This document shows positions 27,626 through 37,199 of a stretch of DNA of 53,813 bases, in pieces. The notes below the pieces were generated by a model. That model made no database searches and had not been told where the DNA came from. It saw only the letters and a list, made by a program, of their open reading frames with translations. The translations under genes were made by a program, and so were the position numbers. The DNA is from Elusimicrobiota bacterium (GTDB taxonomy: Bacteria > Elusimicrobiota > Elusimicrobia > UBA1565 > UBA9628). The stretch's first letter is position 1; each line of letters begins with the position of its first letter. The DNA is taken from contig DAHVWT010000008.1 in assembly GCA_027327915.1 (NCBI GenBank), forward strand, positions 1 through 53,813, read 5' to 3'.

Positions 27626-30600
27626 GCCGGAATCGTGTCGGACGCCCGCCGAGAGCCTTCTCGGCCGCGGCGCGATAGAATTCCCCCTGCCTCTCGTAGG
27701 CGCGGCGCTTGCGCTCAAGTTCTTCCTTGGAGCCGATCCGGTCGGTCTTGTAGTCGGCGACCCAAAGCCCCTCCTCGTCGCGGTATAAAAGATCGATCGT
27801 GCCGCGCACGACGGCGCCATCCCGGGAATCGAGGAAGGAGACCTCGCGGCCGAGGATCTCGACGTTGCCAAGCCGTTGCGCCGTCGCGGATGCGAAAAAC
27901 CCCCCCAGGATCGCAAGCGCTTCCGCCACGGCATTCTCCCAGCGGGCTCCAGGCGCGCTCGCGGCGAGCCGCCTCCGGGCGTCATGGAGCGCCGCGGGGA
28001 TGTCGCCGCCTCGGCGGTAGTCCCATCCCTCGAGGACTGCGTGGCAGAGCTGGCCGACCAAGGCGGCAGGGGACGGGGAAGCGGTGGCCGGAGGCCATTT
28101 TAAATTGAGACGAGTCGCATCTTCCGTCTCCTGACTCATGGCCCCCGCTCCCTGTTTTTGGTCGGAGGGGACGATATGCCACGGGCGGCCCTGGAGCGCG
28201 CGGCATCTCTCCGCGCGATCGCGCCAGAGTTTCCCAAGACTCGCGGCGCTGGGGGCAGCGTCTGGGTCCGGAGGCTTTTGAAACCGCGGCGGAGCCCCTT
28301 CGGCCTTGGCGTCGAGCCGGTGGACCGGGACGCAGACCCCTCCCAGCCGCAAGGAGCCCTCGGTTCCCGGCCAAGCCCCCGCCTTGTCCAGAAGAGCCGC
28401 GAAGCTGCGGGCGGTGGGTTTGGCGCCCCCGACGATGACGAGCTTCTCCTGGGCGCGCGTCAGCGCGACATAAAGAAGCCTCACCGTTTCCCCCTCGGCC
28501 CGGGCCTTTTCGCGGCTCTCAAGAAGGGCCATGGCGGCGTCCGCCTCCTTGCCGAGACGCAGGCCCGCGACGCCAAGACCCCAATCGTGGAGCATCGAGG
28601 GCTTTTCATGGCCTCCTCCCGGCGGCGCCTGCGCATTCGGGACGAAGACGACGGGAAACTGAAGCCCCTTGGCCTTATGTATTGTCAGAAGCCTTACGGC
28701 GTCGTAGCGCTCGTCGGCCAGCGCGCTCTCCCCCTCCTCGAGACCCTCCCGCCGACGGTGGAGGATAAAGTCGGCGAAAGATCCGGGGCTCAAACCAGAC
28801 TCCAGGGCGAGACGGCGCAGCTTCGCGAGGTTCGCCGCGGTCTGCTCTCCGTGGTAGGCCGCGCCCAGGAGTTCGGGAAGCCGCAGGCGGTGAAAGACGC
28901 CGTCCCAAAGGACCGCGAGCGGGGCGCGCCGCGCGAGATCGTGGAGGCCTCGCAGGTTCGAGAACAGGCTCCTCAGCGCCCTCGACGACTCCTCGTCCGC
29001 TAGAATCGTCTTCGGAGGATCGCGCCGGAAATCAAGGGCTCCTGTCCGAGCCAAGCGCAGAAGCTCGGCGTCGGAGAGGGCGATCATAGGGGATCGCAGG
29101 ATCCCGCAGAGGCTCTCGACGTCCTCCGGTTCCGAGAGCGCCCTGAGGACGTTGACGACGTCGCCCAACTCCGGAGCCGCGAAAAAACCGCGCTCCGACT
29201 CCGAGACATAGGAGATCCCCGACTCGCGTAAAGCCGTGACGAACTCGGGGAGGGCGCTCGCCGACCGAAATAAGAGGGCCACGTCGCCCAGGCGCCGCCG
29301 TCCCTCGCCGCAGTGTTCGACGATCCAGCGGGCGATCCAGGCCGCCTGGGCTTTTCGCCCCGCCGCCGCGTTCGCCCCGCCCTCGACGACCGCGATCTCG
29401 ACGGGGTCTTCCCCCTTCGCCGCGGGCGCGGCTCCCTTCAAGGGTTGGTAAGGGCATTGAAGCCCCGGGTTCTCGGACATAATCCTTGAGAATATCGCGT
29501 TGACGGCCTTCAGCATGGGCTCGGGGCTGCGGTAATTGACGTCCAAGGTCTCGGATTTGCCGCCGCCGTCGAGGAGTTTCGCGGTGAATCGCTGGTAGGC
29601 CAGCATATCCGCCCCCCGGAAGCGATAGATGGATTGCTTCGGATCCCCCACGATGACGAGCCGCCCGGGCGCGGGAACCGTCAGATCCCAGCGGCTGGCG
29701 GCGCCGCCGGGGGCTTCCGCCAGGAAAAAGAGCATCTCGCCCTGTAGAGGGTCGGTGTCCTGGAATTCGTCAACGAGGAAGACGTCGTAGCGCCGCTTGA
29801 TTTCCTCGCGCACGGCGGGATGGTCGCGCAGGAGGTTGCGCGCCTTGAGAAGAAGGCCGTCGAAGGATACCCGGCCCAGCTCGTTCAATCGCCACCGCAG
29901 CCTCGCGACAAACGGATCGAGGAGGATGATGGCGAGCCTTAACCTGTTTTCGCCTGCCGGTGAGCTCGCGCGGCAAATGCGAAGGGCCTCGTCGAGAAGC
30001 CGTCCTTGGTCCTCCTCCAAGCCGGAGGGAAGGCGCTCTGGCAAGGAAGGTCGGAGATCGCGGGCAGGGGTTGGGGAGCCGACGCCGACCGTTCGTTTTT
30101 CGCCTAATTCCCGACCCCCATCGTCGGTCCCCTTTCGCGCGGCGGCCGCCAAATCCCTCAGCCGTCCGGCAAGGTCGCGGGCGAGGCCCGGGGCCCGGCT
30201 CCTGCGGCCGCCGGGCGAGGATTCTGGAAACGGCGCCTCTTCGAGCCTTCGCGCCAACGCGGCGATCTCCCGAGCGACGGACTCCGCGGGGCGCCGGAGC
30301 GCTCCCGGGTCGAATTTCTCGCAGGCCATCGCCTCCGCCAGGATGGCGAGTTCCTCGAGATCGCAGTCGCGCAGGATGTTCAGCCAGAGATCCCTTCTCG
30401 ATGCGTCGGCGCTCAGCTCCCTCTCGAGCCACTTCGGCCACTCCTCCTCGAAGAGTGCGGCGAGATAGGTCCCGTCGTCCACCTTGAAGTCGGGAGCGAT
30501 GCCGGACTCCAGGGGGTAGAGGCGCAGGAGGCGCGCGGCGAAGCCGTGGATGGTGTCGATCGCGGCCTTCTCGATGCCGGCGAGGGCCTCCTCGCAGCGC

Positions 30601-30863
30601 TCCTGGCGCTCGTGGCTGGTCGCGCGGCCGATTTCTTCCTCAAGCCGCCGCGCGAGGCGCTCCTTGATCTCTCCGGCGGCTTTTTTCGTGAACGTGACGG
30701 CCGCGATTTTCTCGATGGGCAGGGGATCGCGCGCCGCGGAGCCCAGGACGAGATCGGCCAGGAAGTCGATGAGCTTCTTCGTTTTTCCCGTCCCGGCGCC
30801 GGCCTCGATCGCCGTGTTCGAGGCGCCTTCGGGCGTTGTCGCGGGGCGCTTAAGAGTCTCCAC
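27597..30863 (-). CDS. addA: UvrD/RecB-type helicase-nuclease (AddA-like)
   Basis: Walker A EAGAGTGKT, VTFTKKAAGEIKERL, VDEFQDTDPLQ, LLYVALTRAQEKL, nuclease motif WVADYKTDRI. Confidence 0.92.
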   Translation of the reverse strand: METLKRPATTPEGASNTAIEAGAGTGKTKKLIDFLADLVLGSAARDPLPIEKIAAVTFTKKAAGEIKERLARRLEEEIGRATSHERQERCEEALAGIEKAAIDTIHGFAARLLRLYPLESGIAPDFKVDDGTYLAALFEEEWPKWLERELSADASRRDLWLNILRDCDLEELAILAEAMACEKFDPGALRRPAESVAREIAALARRLEEAPFPESSPGGRRSRAPGLARDLAGRLRDLAAAARKGTDDGGRELGEKRTVGVGSPTPARDLRPSLPERLPSGLEEDQGRLLDEALRICRASSPAGENRLRLAIILLDPFVARLRWRLNELGRVSFDGLLLKARNLLRDHPAVREEIKRRYDVFLVDEFQDTDPLQGEMLFFLAEAPGGAASRWDLTVPAPGRLVIVGDPKQSIYRFRGADMLAYQRFTAKLLDGGGKSETLDVNYRSPEPMLKAVNAIFSRIMSENPGLQCPYQPLKGAAPAAKGEDPVEIAVVEGGANAAAGRKAQAAWIARWIVEHCGEGRRRLGDVALLFRSASALPEFVTALRESGISYVSESERGFFAAPELGDVVNVLRALSEPEDVESLCGILRSPMIALSDAELLRLARTGALDFRRDPPKTILADEESSRALRSLFSNLRGLHDLARRAPLAVLWDGVFHRLRLPELLGAAYHGEQTAANLAKLRRLALESGLSPGSFADFILHRRREGLEEGESALADERYDAVRLLTIHKAKGLQFPVVFVPNAQAPPGGGHEKPSMLHDWGLGVAGLRLGKEADAAMALLESREKARAEGETVRLLYVALTRAQEKLVIVGGAKPTARSFAALLDKAGAWPGTEGSLRLGGVCVPVHRLDAKAEGAPPRFQKPPDPDAAPSAASLGKLWRDRAERCRALQGRPWHIVPSDQKQGAGAMSQETEDATRLNLKWPPATASPSPAALVGQLCHAVLEGWDYRRGGDIPAALHDARRRLAASAPGARWENAVAEALAILGGFFASATAQRLGNVEILGREVSFLDSRDGAVVRGTIDLLYRDEEGLWVADYKTDRIGSKEELERKRRAYERQGEFYRAAAEKALGGRPTRFRLIFLRSPDL

Positions 30864-33855
30864 GGGCTTGTCCTTGCCAGTAATGGTCCGCGCGAACGCG
30901 AGTCCAGCGGTGATCCTTGCGGCACAAAAGAGAGTGCGGGCACCAGCCGCAATGGCCGCCGAAGCCTTCCTGGGGGAAAATGGGGAAGAGGCCCCGCGCG
31001 AGACGGTCGAGGGCCGGGGCCAGGCGCCGACGGAATTCCTCGCGGCTGAGGGGGTGCTCTTTGGAGCGCTCCTCCCCCTCCGCGCCGTCCGCCTCGATGA
31101 AGAGCAGGCGGGCTCTCGGGGCGGCGCCCGGCCCTAGCGTCTGCGCGAGCATTTCCCGATAGAGACCGAGCTGGAAGAGGGCCCCCCGCTCGTGGCTCGA
31201 ACCCGGTCTCGGCCGGCGCATCTTGTAGTCGTCAAGGACAGGGGGCCCGCCCTCCCGCTCTTGCGCCGCGCGGTCCACGCGGCCATAGAGCCTGAGTCCT
31301 TCGAGGCCTCGCGGCGGATCGGGACAGATCCCCTCTATTTCGCGCTCCCAAAATACGGGTCTGAGCCCCATCCGGACAAGCTCGCGCAGGTCCCAAGCAA
31401 CGAAGTCCCTCAAAGCGGCTGCGGCGCGGTCGCGAAACGCCTCCCAGACCAAGGGATAGACGCCCAAACTCCGCGCGTCGCAGCGCTTGAAGGTCTCGGC
31501 GATCGCGGACTCAAGATAAGCCGGCGCCTCGGTTTCGATATGGTCCCAGGCATGCCGCGGCAGGGATTGGTGCAGGCGCTCAAGAACCTCGGCGTAGAGC
31601 CGGCCGCGGATGGTCGGGGCGATCTCGCTGCGCGGGGAGGGCTCGTCGGCCGGCGAGATGCCGAGGAATCGCTCGGCGAAAAACCGGAAGGGACAGGCGT
31701 CGAGAGTGACGAGCGCCTTCGCGGAGAGGCGGCTTGAGAGCGGCCGTTCGCCCCGGTCCGTCGGGCCCGCGACGCCGTCGAAAGGGCCCGGATCGCCCCA
31801 CGAGTTGAGGCTTGCAAGACGCGAGAGGGCGAAGGGCAGAACGTCCTCGGACGGGTCGAGGCTCTTGAGCGTCTCCAGGGACGATCCCCCCTCGAGCGCG
31901 AGCTTAAGGCACCATTCCCGCGGCGAGAGAAGAGTGGGCGGCGCCGAGCGCAATTTCTCAAGGGGCGAACGCGGTATCCGGCGCTCTTCGATCGGGGATA
32001 GGAGGCGCAGATAGGGCGAGGGGACCTCGACCGAGCCGTCCTCGGCCGTGCGCGGATAGACGGCATAGAGCTTGATCTTCGCGGAGGAGACAAGCAGATG
32101 AAACAGGAGCCTTTCCTCGGCGACCCCGTCGAGCTTGCGGGAGATCCAAAAGCCTCCGGGGTGGCGCAGGAATCCCCGCCAGGAATCGCGCAGGATGGGA
32201 TCCTCTCGGACTTGGCGCGGAAAGAGGCCGGACTTGAGGCCCAGGAGAAATAGGACGTCGAAGCATTCTCCCCGCGCGTCCATGGCGTCCAGCACCCGCA
32301 CGCCGCGCCCCGGCCTCGTGGGAGGCAGCGCGGCGCCGTCGAATTTTTGCTCGAGGTAGTCGAGAAAGGTCTCCCAGGAAACAATCTCTCCCAGGACCGA
32401 GAAGACCTCCAGGGAGGCGATCGCGTCCCTGACGGCGGCGAAAACCGCCGCTTCTTCCTCCTGGGCGTCATCGGGAAGCCGCCAAGCATCATCGAGAATT
32501 GCCGCGGCTCTTTGAGCGTGCTCGGGCCAAGAGGCCGAACGGTCCTCGAGGCTTCGGTCGAGACGTTCAAGCCAGGCGTTCAACGCCCGGCGTTCCTCCG
32601 GGTCCATCTCCCATGGGGCCGAGCCTCCCTCCGGTGGTGTCTGGAGCTTCCCTTGCCATTGAGAGAGCCCCGAATGGACGCCGAGCCAGCGGAGGGCGCG
32701 CCTCCAGGAGCGTCTCCTTCCCGCGAGCGGGGAAGGGGCTTGGACGTAGGGAGATCCCAGAAGCTCCGCGACCACGTCCGCTTTGAAGTCTCGGCGCCTG
32801 AGGGTCAGCAGCGCCCGCGCCGCCCGGGCCGCCGGATGGCTCGTGAGCGCCGGCCGCTCCTCCATCGCGAAAGGGATCGCGTTTTCCGAAAAGCACGCCC
32901 GGATCTCGTCGTGGTACGGCGCGAGAGTTCGCGCGACAACCCCGATCGACTCGAAGGGGACCCCCTCCTCCTCGCGAAGCCGCAGGATTTCCTTGGCCGC
33001 CGCCCAGACCTCGCCGCGCTCTCCGGAGGCGTTGACGATGGAAGCCGCGGCGGCCGGTCTGGTTTCACGATCCGGCGATTCCTCGATCTCGTGTCGGGCG
33101 AGTCTTTCCTCGAAGAGGGGTTCGGCGAAGCGGTAAGCGGGATGGCGGATTTCGTAGGGAAAAAAGAGGGTCGTCGGCCGGGTGTTCGCGACGGACTCGA
33201 AAAAATCGAGTTGGCGCCCGGTGAGGTCGTAGAAGCCGTAATAAAGGACGCGCGAATAACGGCGAAGAGCCGCCGAGTCGGGCGCGAGCTCCGCGGCTCT
33301 CCTGGCGAGCTCCGAGCCGGAAAGCACGCCGGCGGCGTCCAGGCGTCTTGAGAGCGCGTCGAGAAGACGGGCGAGAGCCTTGAGGCGCGAACGTTCCTCG
33401 TCCCCCGCCCCGCGGTGCTCGGGGAGAAGTTCCTCGAAGGCCTCGGCGCCGATCCCGGCGTCCGCGAGATCCTTGAGGCTCGCGGCGAGTGCCGAGAGGA
33501 AGCCCCGGGGCCTCTTGGCGCCGCCGAAGAAACGCGCGATATCGGGGCTGCCGTCGAGGATCGACTCGATCGCCCGTTGAAACAAAAGGCCGTCGGCGAC
33601 CGCTTGACGGCCCTCAAAGACTCCATCCGCCCCGGCGATTGTCCGGGCGAGGCTATGGAAGGTGTGGAATTCGACGTTCAGGAGCGTCAGGCCCCGCTCC
33701 ACCGCGAGAAGACGCTCGAGACGAAAGGAGAGCCGGCTGGAGGGGGCGACGACGGCTAGGCGCGGCGCGAGTTCCCCAGGGGCGCCGCGCGCGGCGCCGA
33801 CGTCCTGTGCGAGGGCCTCCTCAAGTCGCGCGAAAGGCCCGACGATGACTTTCAT
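30850..33855 (-). CDS. addB: AddB-like PD-(D/E)XK nuclease/inactive helicase subunit
   Basis: LDACPFRFFAERFLGI and CGWCPHSLLC (Fe-S staple), VLDDYKM nuclease motif; coupled to AddA. Confidence 0.88.
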   Translation of the reverse strand: MKVIVGPFARLEEALAQDVGAARGAPGELAPRLAVVAPSSRLSFRLERLLAVERGLTLLNVEFHTFHSLARTIAGADGVFEGRQAVADGLLFQRAIESILDGSPDIARFFGGAKRPRGFLSALAASLKDLADAGIGAEAFEELLPEHRGAGDEERSRLKALARLLDALSRRLDAAGVLSGSELARRAAELAPDSAALRRYSRVLYYGFYDLTGRQLDFFESVANTRPTTLFFPYEIRHPAYRFAEPLFEERLARHEIEESPDRETRPAAAASIVNASGERGEVWAAAKEILRLREEEGVPFESIGVVARTLAPYHDEIRACFSENAIPFAMEERPALTSHPAARAARALLTLRRRDFKADVVAELLGSPYVQAPSPLAGRRRSWRRALRWLGVHSGLSQWQGKLQTPPEGGSAPWEMDPEERRALNAWLERLDRSLEDRSASWPEHAQRAAAILDDAWRLPDDAQEEEAAVFAAVRDAIASLEVFSVLGEIVSWETFLDYLEQKFDGAALPPTRPGRGVRVLDAMDARGECFDVLFLLGLKSGLFPRQVREDPILRDSWRGFLRHPGGFWISRKLDGVAEERLLFHLLVSSAKIKLYAVYPRTAEDGSVEVPSPYLRLLSPIEERRIPRSPLEKLRSAPPTLLSPREWCLKLALEGGSSLETLKSLDPSEDVLPFALSRLASLNSWGDPGPFDGVAGPTDRGERPLSSRLSAKALVTLDACPFRFFAERFLGISPADEPSPRSEIAPTIRGRLYAEVLERLHQSLPRHAWDHIETEAPAYLESAIAETFKRCDARSLGVYPLVWEAFRDRAAAALRDFVAWDLRELVRMGLRPVFWEREIEGICPDPPRGLEGLRLYGRVDRAAQEREGGPPVLDDYKMRRPRPGSSHERGALFQLGLYREMLAQTLGPGAAPRARLLFIEADGAEGEERSKEHPLSREEFRRRLAPALDRLARGLFPIFPQEGFGGHCGWCPHSLLCRKDHRWTRVRADHYWQGQARGDS

Positions 33856-33902
33856 GGCCGATGGGTTCTTGAGGAAGCTTCAAAGATATTACAATACGCT
33901 GA

Positions 33903-35210
33903 ATGATTTCGAACCTGCCGCCCTCGGGCTTTCGCGACTTCCTTCCCCGCGAATGCCGCGCGCGCGCGAAGGCCGCGAAGGCCCTCTCGGAAGCCGCCGT
34001 CGCCGCGGGCTTCCAGGCGATCGAGACGCCGGCGGCCGAGGACTTGGCCGTGCTGACCGGCAAGGGCTCGGGCGAGAATGAAAAGCTCATTTTCAAGATT
34101 TTAAAGCGCGGCGAGAAATTGAAGCAGGCCTCCGTGGAGAGCCTCGCGGACTCGGGCCTGCGCTTCGACCTGACGGTGCCGCTCTCTCGCTACTACGCCC
34201 GGCACCAGGGCTCCCTCCCCCATCCCTTCAAGGCGTTCCATATGGGTCCCGTCTGGAGGGCCGAGCGCGCCCAGAAAGGGCGCTATCGGGAGTTCCTCCA
34301 GTGTGATTTCGATGTCCTGGGTTCCGAGGACCTCGGCTCCGAGCTCGACGTCGTTTCGACGATCGTCTCCGCCCTGCGGGATTTGGGCCTTGCGGAGGGC
34401 CTTTCGGTTTCCCTCAACGATCGCAGGGTGCTGTCTGGTGATTTGAAGGAAGCGGGGGTGCCCCCGGAACTCGAGGGCAAGACCTTGATCCTCCTTGACA
34501 AGAAGGACAAGATGGCCGAGGGGGATTTCACGCGGGAGCTCGACGGGCTGCTGGGCGAGACGAAAGCGAAAGCGCTTTCGGGGGCGCTGGCCCGGGATGG
34601 CTCGACAGCGGCCCCGGAGCCTCTAGCGAGGCTGCGGGAGCTCCGCGAATCGCTCTCGAGGCTTTGCCCGTGGGCCGAGTTCAAGATCGATCGCGGTCTC
34701 GTACGGGGCTTCGACTACTACACGGGCCCCGTCTTCGAGATACGCCACCCGAGGGCCGCTGGTTCGATCGCGGGCGGCGGTCGCTATGACGGCCTCATCG
34801 AGGCTTTCGGCGGAAGGCCGACGCCCGCCTTCGGAGGGTCGATCGGCTTCGAGCGCGTCATGCTCCTCTTGGAGGAACTCAAGGGATCCGAGCCCGCCGA
34901 GGATGGCGCGCGCGTGTGCGTCACGATCTTTTCCCCCGAGCTCAGGAGGGAGGCCTTCGCCGCGGCCGCGAGGCTCCGTACTCAGGGCTTGAAGGTCGAC
35001 GTCTGCCCGCTCGCGGGCCGTCTTAAATCGCAGTTCAAGTACGCCGACGCGACGGGAGCGCGCTGGGCCCTCGTCATCGGCCCCGATGAGGCCGCGGCGG
35101 GACGTTTCAAGCTCAAGGACTTGAGAAGCGGCGAGGAAGCTCTCGAGACTTGGGAGGGACTCAACGCCCGGATCGAATCCGCGGCGGCAAGGGAGGGTAC
35201 TCATGCGTAA
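33903..35210 (+). CDS. hisS: Histidine--tRNA ligase
   Basis: SGFRDFLP, LRFDLTVPLSRYYA, RGLVRGFDYYTGPVFEI, GGGRYDGL. Confidence 0.95.
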   Translation: MISNLPPSGFRDFLPRECRARAKAAKALSEAAVAAGFQAIETPAAEDLAVLTGKGSGENEKLIFKILKRGEKLKQASVESLADSGLRFDLTVPLSRYYARHQGSLPHPFKAFHMGPVWRAERAQKGRYREFLQCDFDVLGSEDLGSELDVVSTIVSALRDLGLAEGLSVSLNDRRVLSGDLKEAGVPPELEGKTLILLDKKDKMAEGDFTRELDGLLGETKAKALSGALARDGSTAAPEPLARLRELRESLSRLCPWAEFKIDRGLVRGFDYYTGPVFEIRHPRAAGSIAGGGRYDGLIEAFGGRPTPAFGGSIGFERVMLLLEELKGSEPAEDGARVCVTIFSPELRREAFAAAARLRTQGLKVDVCPLAGRLKSQFKYADATGARWALVIGPDEAAAGRFKLKDLRSGEEALETWEGLNARIESAAAREGTHA

Positions 35211-35784
35211 GAACATATCGACTTTCTTTCTGGCGGCGGCATTCGCGTGCGGCTGCGCGCTCCTAATGAGGCGCGTCCACGCCCAGGACGGCTCAGGGGC
35301 TCTCTTCCCGAACGATCTCGGCCCAACGACGATCGACGTCTCGGGTTATCCCAAGCCTTACCAAGAAACTTACAAGGTGTTCCGCTTCAAGTGTGCCGCA
35401 TGCCACACGATCGCGCGGCCCATCAACTCCGAATACCTGGAGGTGACGGACCAGGAAATGGCGACGCTCAGGCAGAAAATGCCCGAGGCTTTCCAGTCGA
35501 CGGGATTGCTTCGTCCGGGTGTCGGTATTTGGAAGCGCTATGTCAAGAAAATGATGGCGAAGCCCGGTTGCCCCGTGGGCAAGGACGGCAAAAGGATTTG
35601 GGAGTTTCTGGTCTACGACAGCAAGTTCCGCAAGACCGGCCTCAACCTCGACGATCCCGCCAAGCTGGGCGCCTGGAAGCATTTCCGCTGGGAGCTCCTC
35701 CAGAAATTCAAGGCCATCAATCCTGATCGTTACCAGCAGCTTTTCCCCCGCTGCACGAGCCTGTTGCTTTGTACTGGCAGCTGA
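35203..35784 (+). CDS. Exported monohaem c-type cytochrome-like protein
   Basis: Signal peptide; single CxxCH (FKCAACHTI) with downstream Met candidates. Confidence 0.8.
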   Translation: MRKNISTFFLAAAFACGCALLMRRVHAQDGSGALFPNDLGPTTIDVSGYPKPYQETYKVFRFKCAACHTIARPINSEYLEVTDQEMATLRQKMPEAFQSTGLLRPGVGIWKRYVKKMMAKPGCPVGKDGKRIWEFLVYDSKFRKTGLNLDDPAKLGAWKHFRWELLQKFKAINPDRYQQLFPRCTSLLLCTGS

Positions 35785-35785
35785 T

Positions 35786-36214
35786 CTACTTGCGCCCCAT
35801 GCGGCGCAGGAACGTCAGGGTCGCGAAGATGATGCCGGTCGCGGCCACGGCGCCCGTATAGTAGGCCGCGCCGCAAGCCATCCCGATTCCAGCCACCGAC
35901 CAGAGGCTCGCGGCGGTCGTGAGGCCCCGGATGCCCATCGTGTCGTGGATGATGGTGCCGGCGCCTAAAAAACCGATGCCGCTGACGATCTGGGCGGCGA
36001 TGCGCGTCGAGTCCGAACCCGGGACTTGGCCGATGTGCATGGACACCAGCGTGAAAAGCGCGGCTCCCACCGCGACGAGAATATGCGTTCGAAGGCCCGC
36101 GGGCCGCTCGCTGGCTTCCCGCTCGTAGCCGATGAGTCCGCCCAGGATGGTCGCGAGCAGCAGCCGTCCGATGAGTTCAAATTGGGTCGGATGGGCGAAG
36201 GAGAAGGATGTCAT
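35786..36214 (-). CDS. MgtC/SapB family membrane protein
   Basis: LLATILGGLIGYERE, AGLRTHILVAVGAALFTLVS, VSGIGFLGAGTII...GLTTAASLW. Confidence 0.93.
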   Translation of the reverse strand: MTSFSFAHPTQFELIGRLLLATILGGLIGYEREASERPAGLRTHILVAVGAALFTLVSMHIGQVPGSDSTRIAAQIVSGIGFLGAGTIIHDTMGIRGLTTAASLWSVAGIGMACGAAYYTGAVAATGIIFATLTFLRRMGRK

Positions 36215-36314
36215 GGCTGCATTATGCCACGAAATGGCGGACGGTCTCAATGTCATGCCAGGCGCCATTTTATCGGCCTTGACCGTTTCCGGCTTCGGGG
36301 TTAAACTGAGGGCC

Positions 36315-37199
36315 GTGAGCAAGGCCTTGGAGGAGTCGGAAATCCGGTCGCTCGTCAAACTTCTGGACGAGGAAAACCCTGAAAGCTTGAGTTTTGTCCG
36401 CCGTGAAATCCTTTCTTTGGGAAAAAAGGTCCTGCCTTATCTCGATGAGGTCCAGGGGATGGAGCTGTCGAAGCCTCAACTAGCCGAGAACGCGCGGCAA
36501 ATCGCCTCTCATCTGCGCTTCAGCGATCTGAAAAGAGAATTCAGGGCCTGGGCCGCCAAGTCGTCCCCTGATCTCGAGGACGGCGCCTTTTTGGTCGCGC
36601 GATTCGCCTACCCGGGACTCGATCCCGCCCCTTATCAACACTGGCTCGACGAGGTCGCCGCCGCGACGGCGGAGCAGATGCCGTCCGAATTCGAGTCCTT
36701 TGAGGCCTTCCAGCGCCTGAACGGCCAACTTTTCCACAAGCTGGGCTTTGTCGGCAACGAGACGAATTATTACGATCCCGACAACAGTTATTTAAACCGC
36801 GTCATTGACTCCCGTCGCGGCATCCCCGTGAGCCTGAGCGTCCTTTATCTCCTTCTTTGCCGGCGTCTGCGATTGAGAGCCTACGGAGTCGGGGCGCCGG
36901 GGCATTTTCTTGTAGGTTTTAAGGAAGGCAAGTCCGCCTGCTTCGTCGACACCTTCCATCGGGGCGCCTTTCTGGATTTCGACGAAGCGCGCCGGTTGAT
37001 CGTGAGGGCGGGCTATGAATTCCGGCCCGAATATCTCGCTCCCGGCTCCGCGCGCGGCATCCTTTTAAGGATGGTTCGCAATCTTATCTCGATTTACCAA
37101 AATTCAGGCTCCGCAAACGCGGGGCGGCTCTCGGAACTGGCTGAAATACTCCTTTTAAAGCGGCCCCTCCCTTCCACCGGCCAGCCCGATGGGCTTTAG
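36315..37199 (+). CDS. SirB1-like transglutaminase-fold protein
   Basis: YYDPDNSYLNRVIDSRRGIPVSLSVLYLLLCRRLRL, GVGAPGHFLVGF; GTG start (MSKALEESEI) inferred. Confidence 0.85.
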   Translation: MSKALEESEIRSLVKLLDEENPESLSFVRREILSLGKKVLPYLDEVQGMELSKPQLAENARQIASHLRFSDLKREFRAWAAKSSPDLEDGAFLVARFAYPGLDPAPYQHWLDEVAAATAEQMPSEFESFEAFQRLNGQLFHKLGFVGNETNYYDPDNSYLNRVIDSRRGIPVSLSVLYLLLCRRLRLRAYGVGAPGHFLVGFKEGKSACFVDTFHRGAFLDFDEARRLIVRAGYEFRPEYLAPGSARGILLRMVRNLISIYQNSGSANAGRLSELAEILLLKRPLPSTGQPDGL

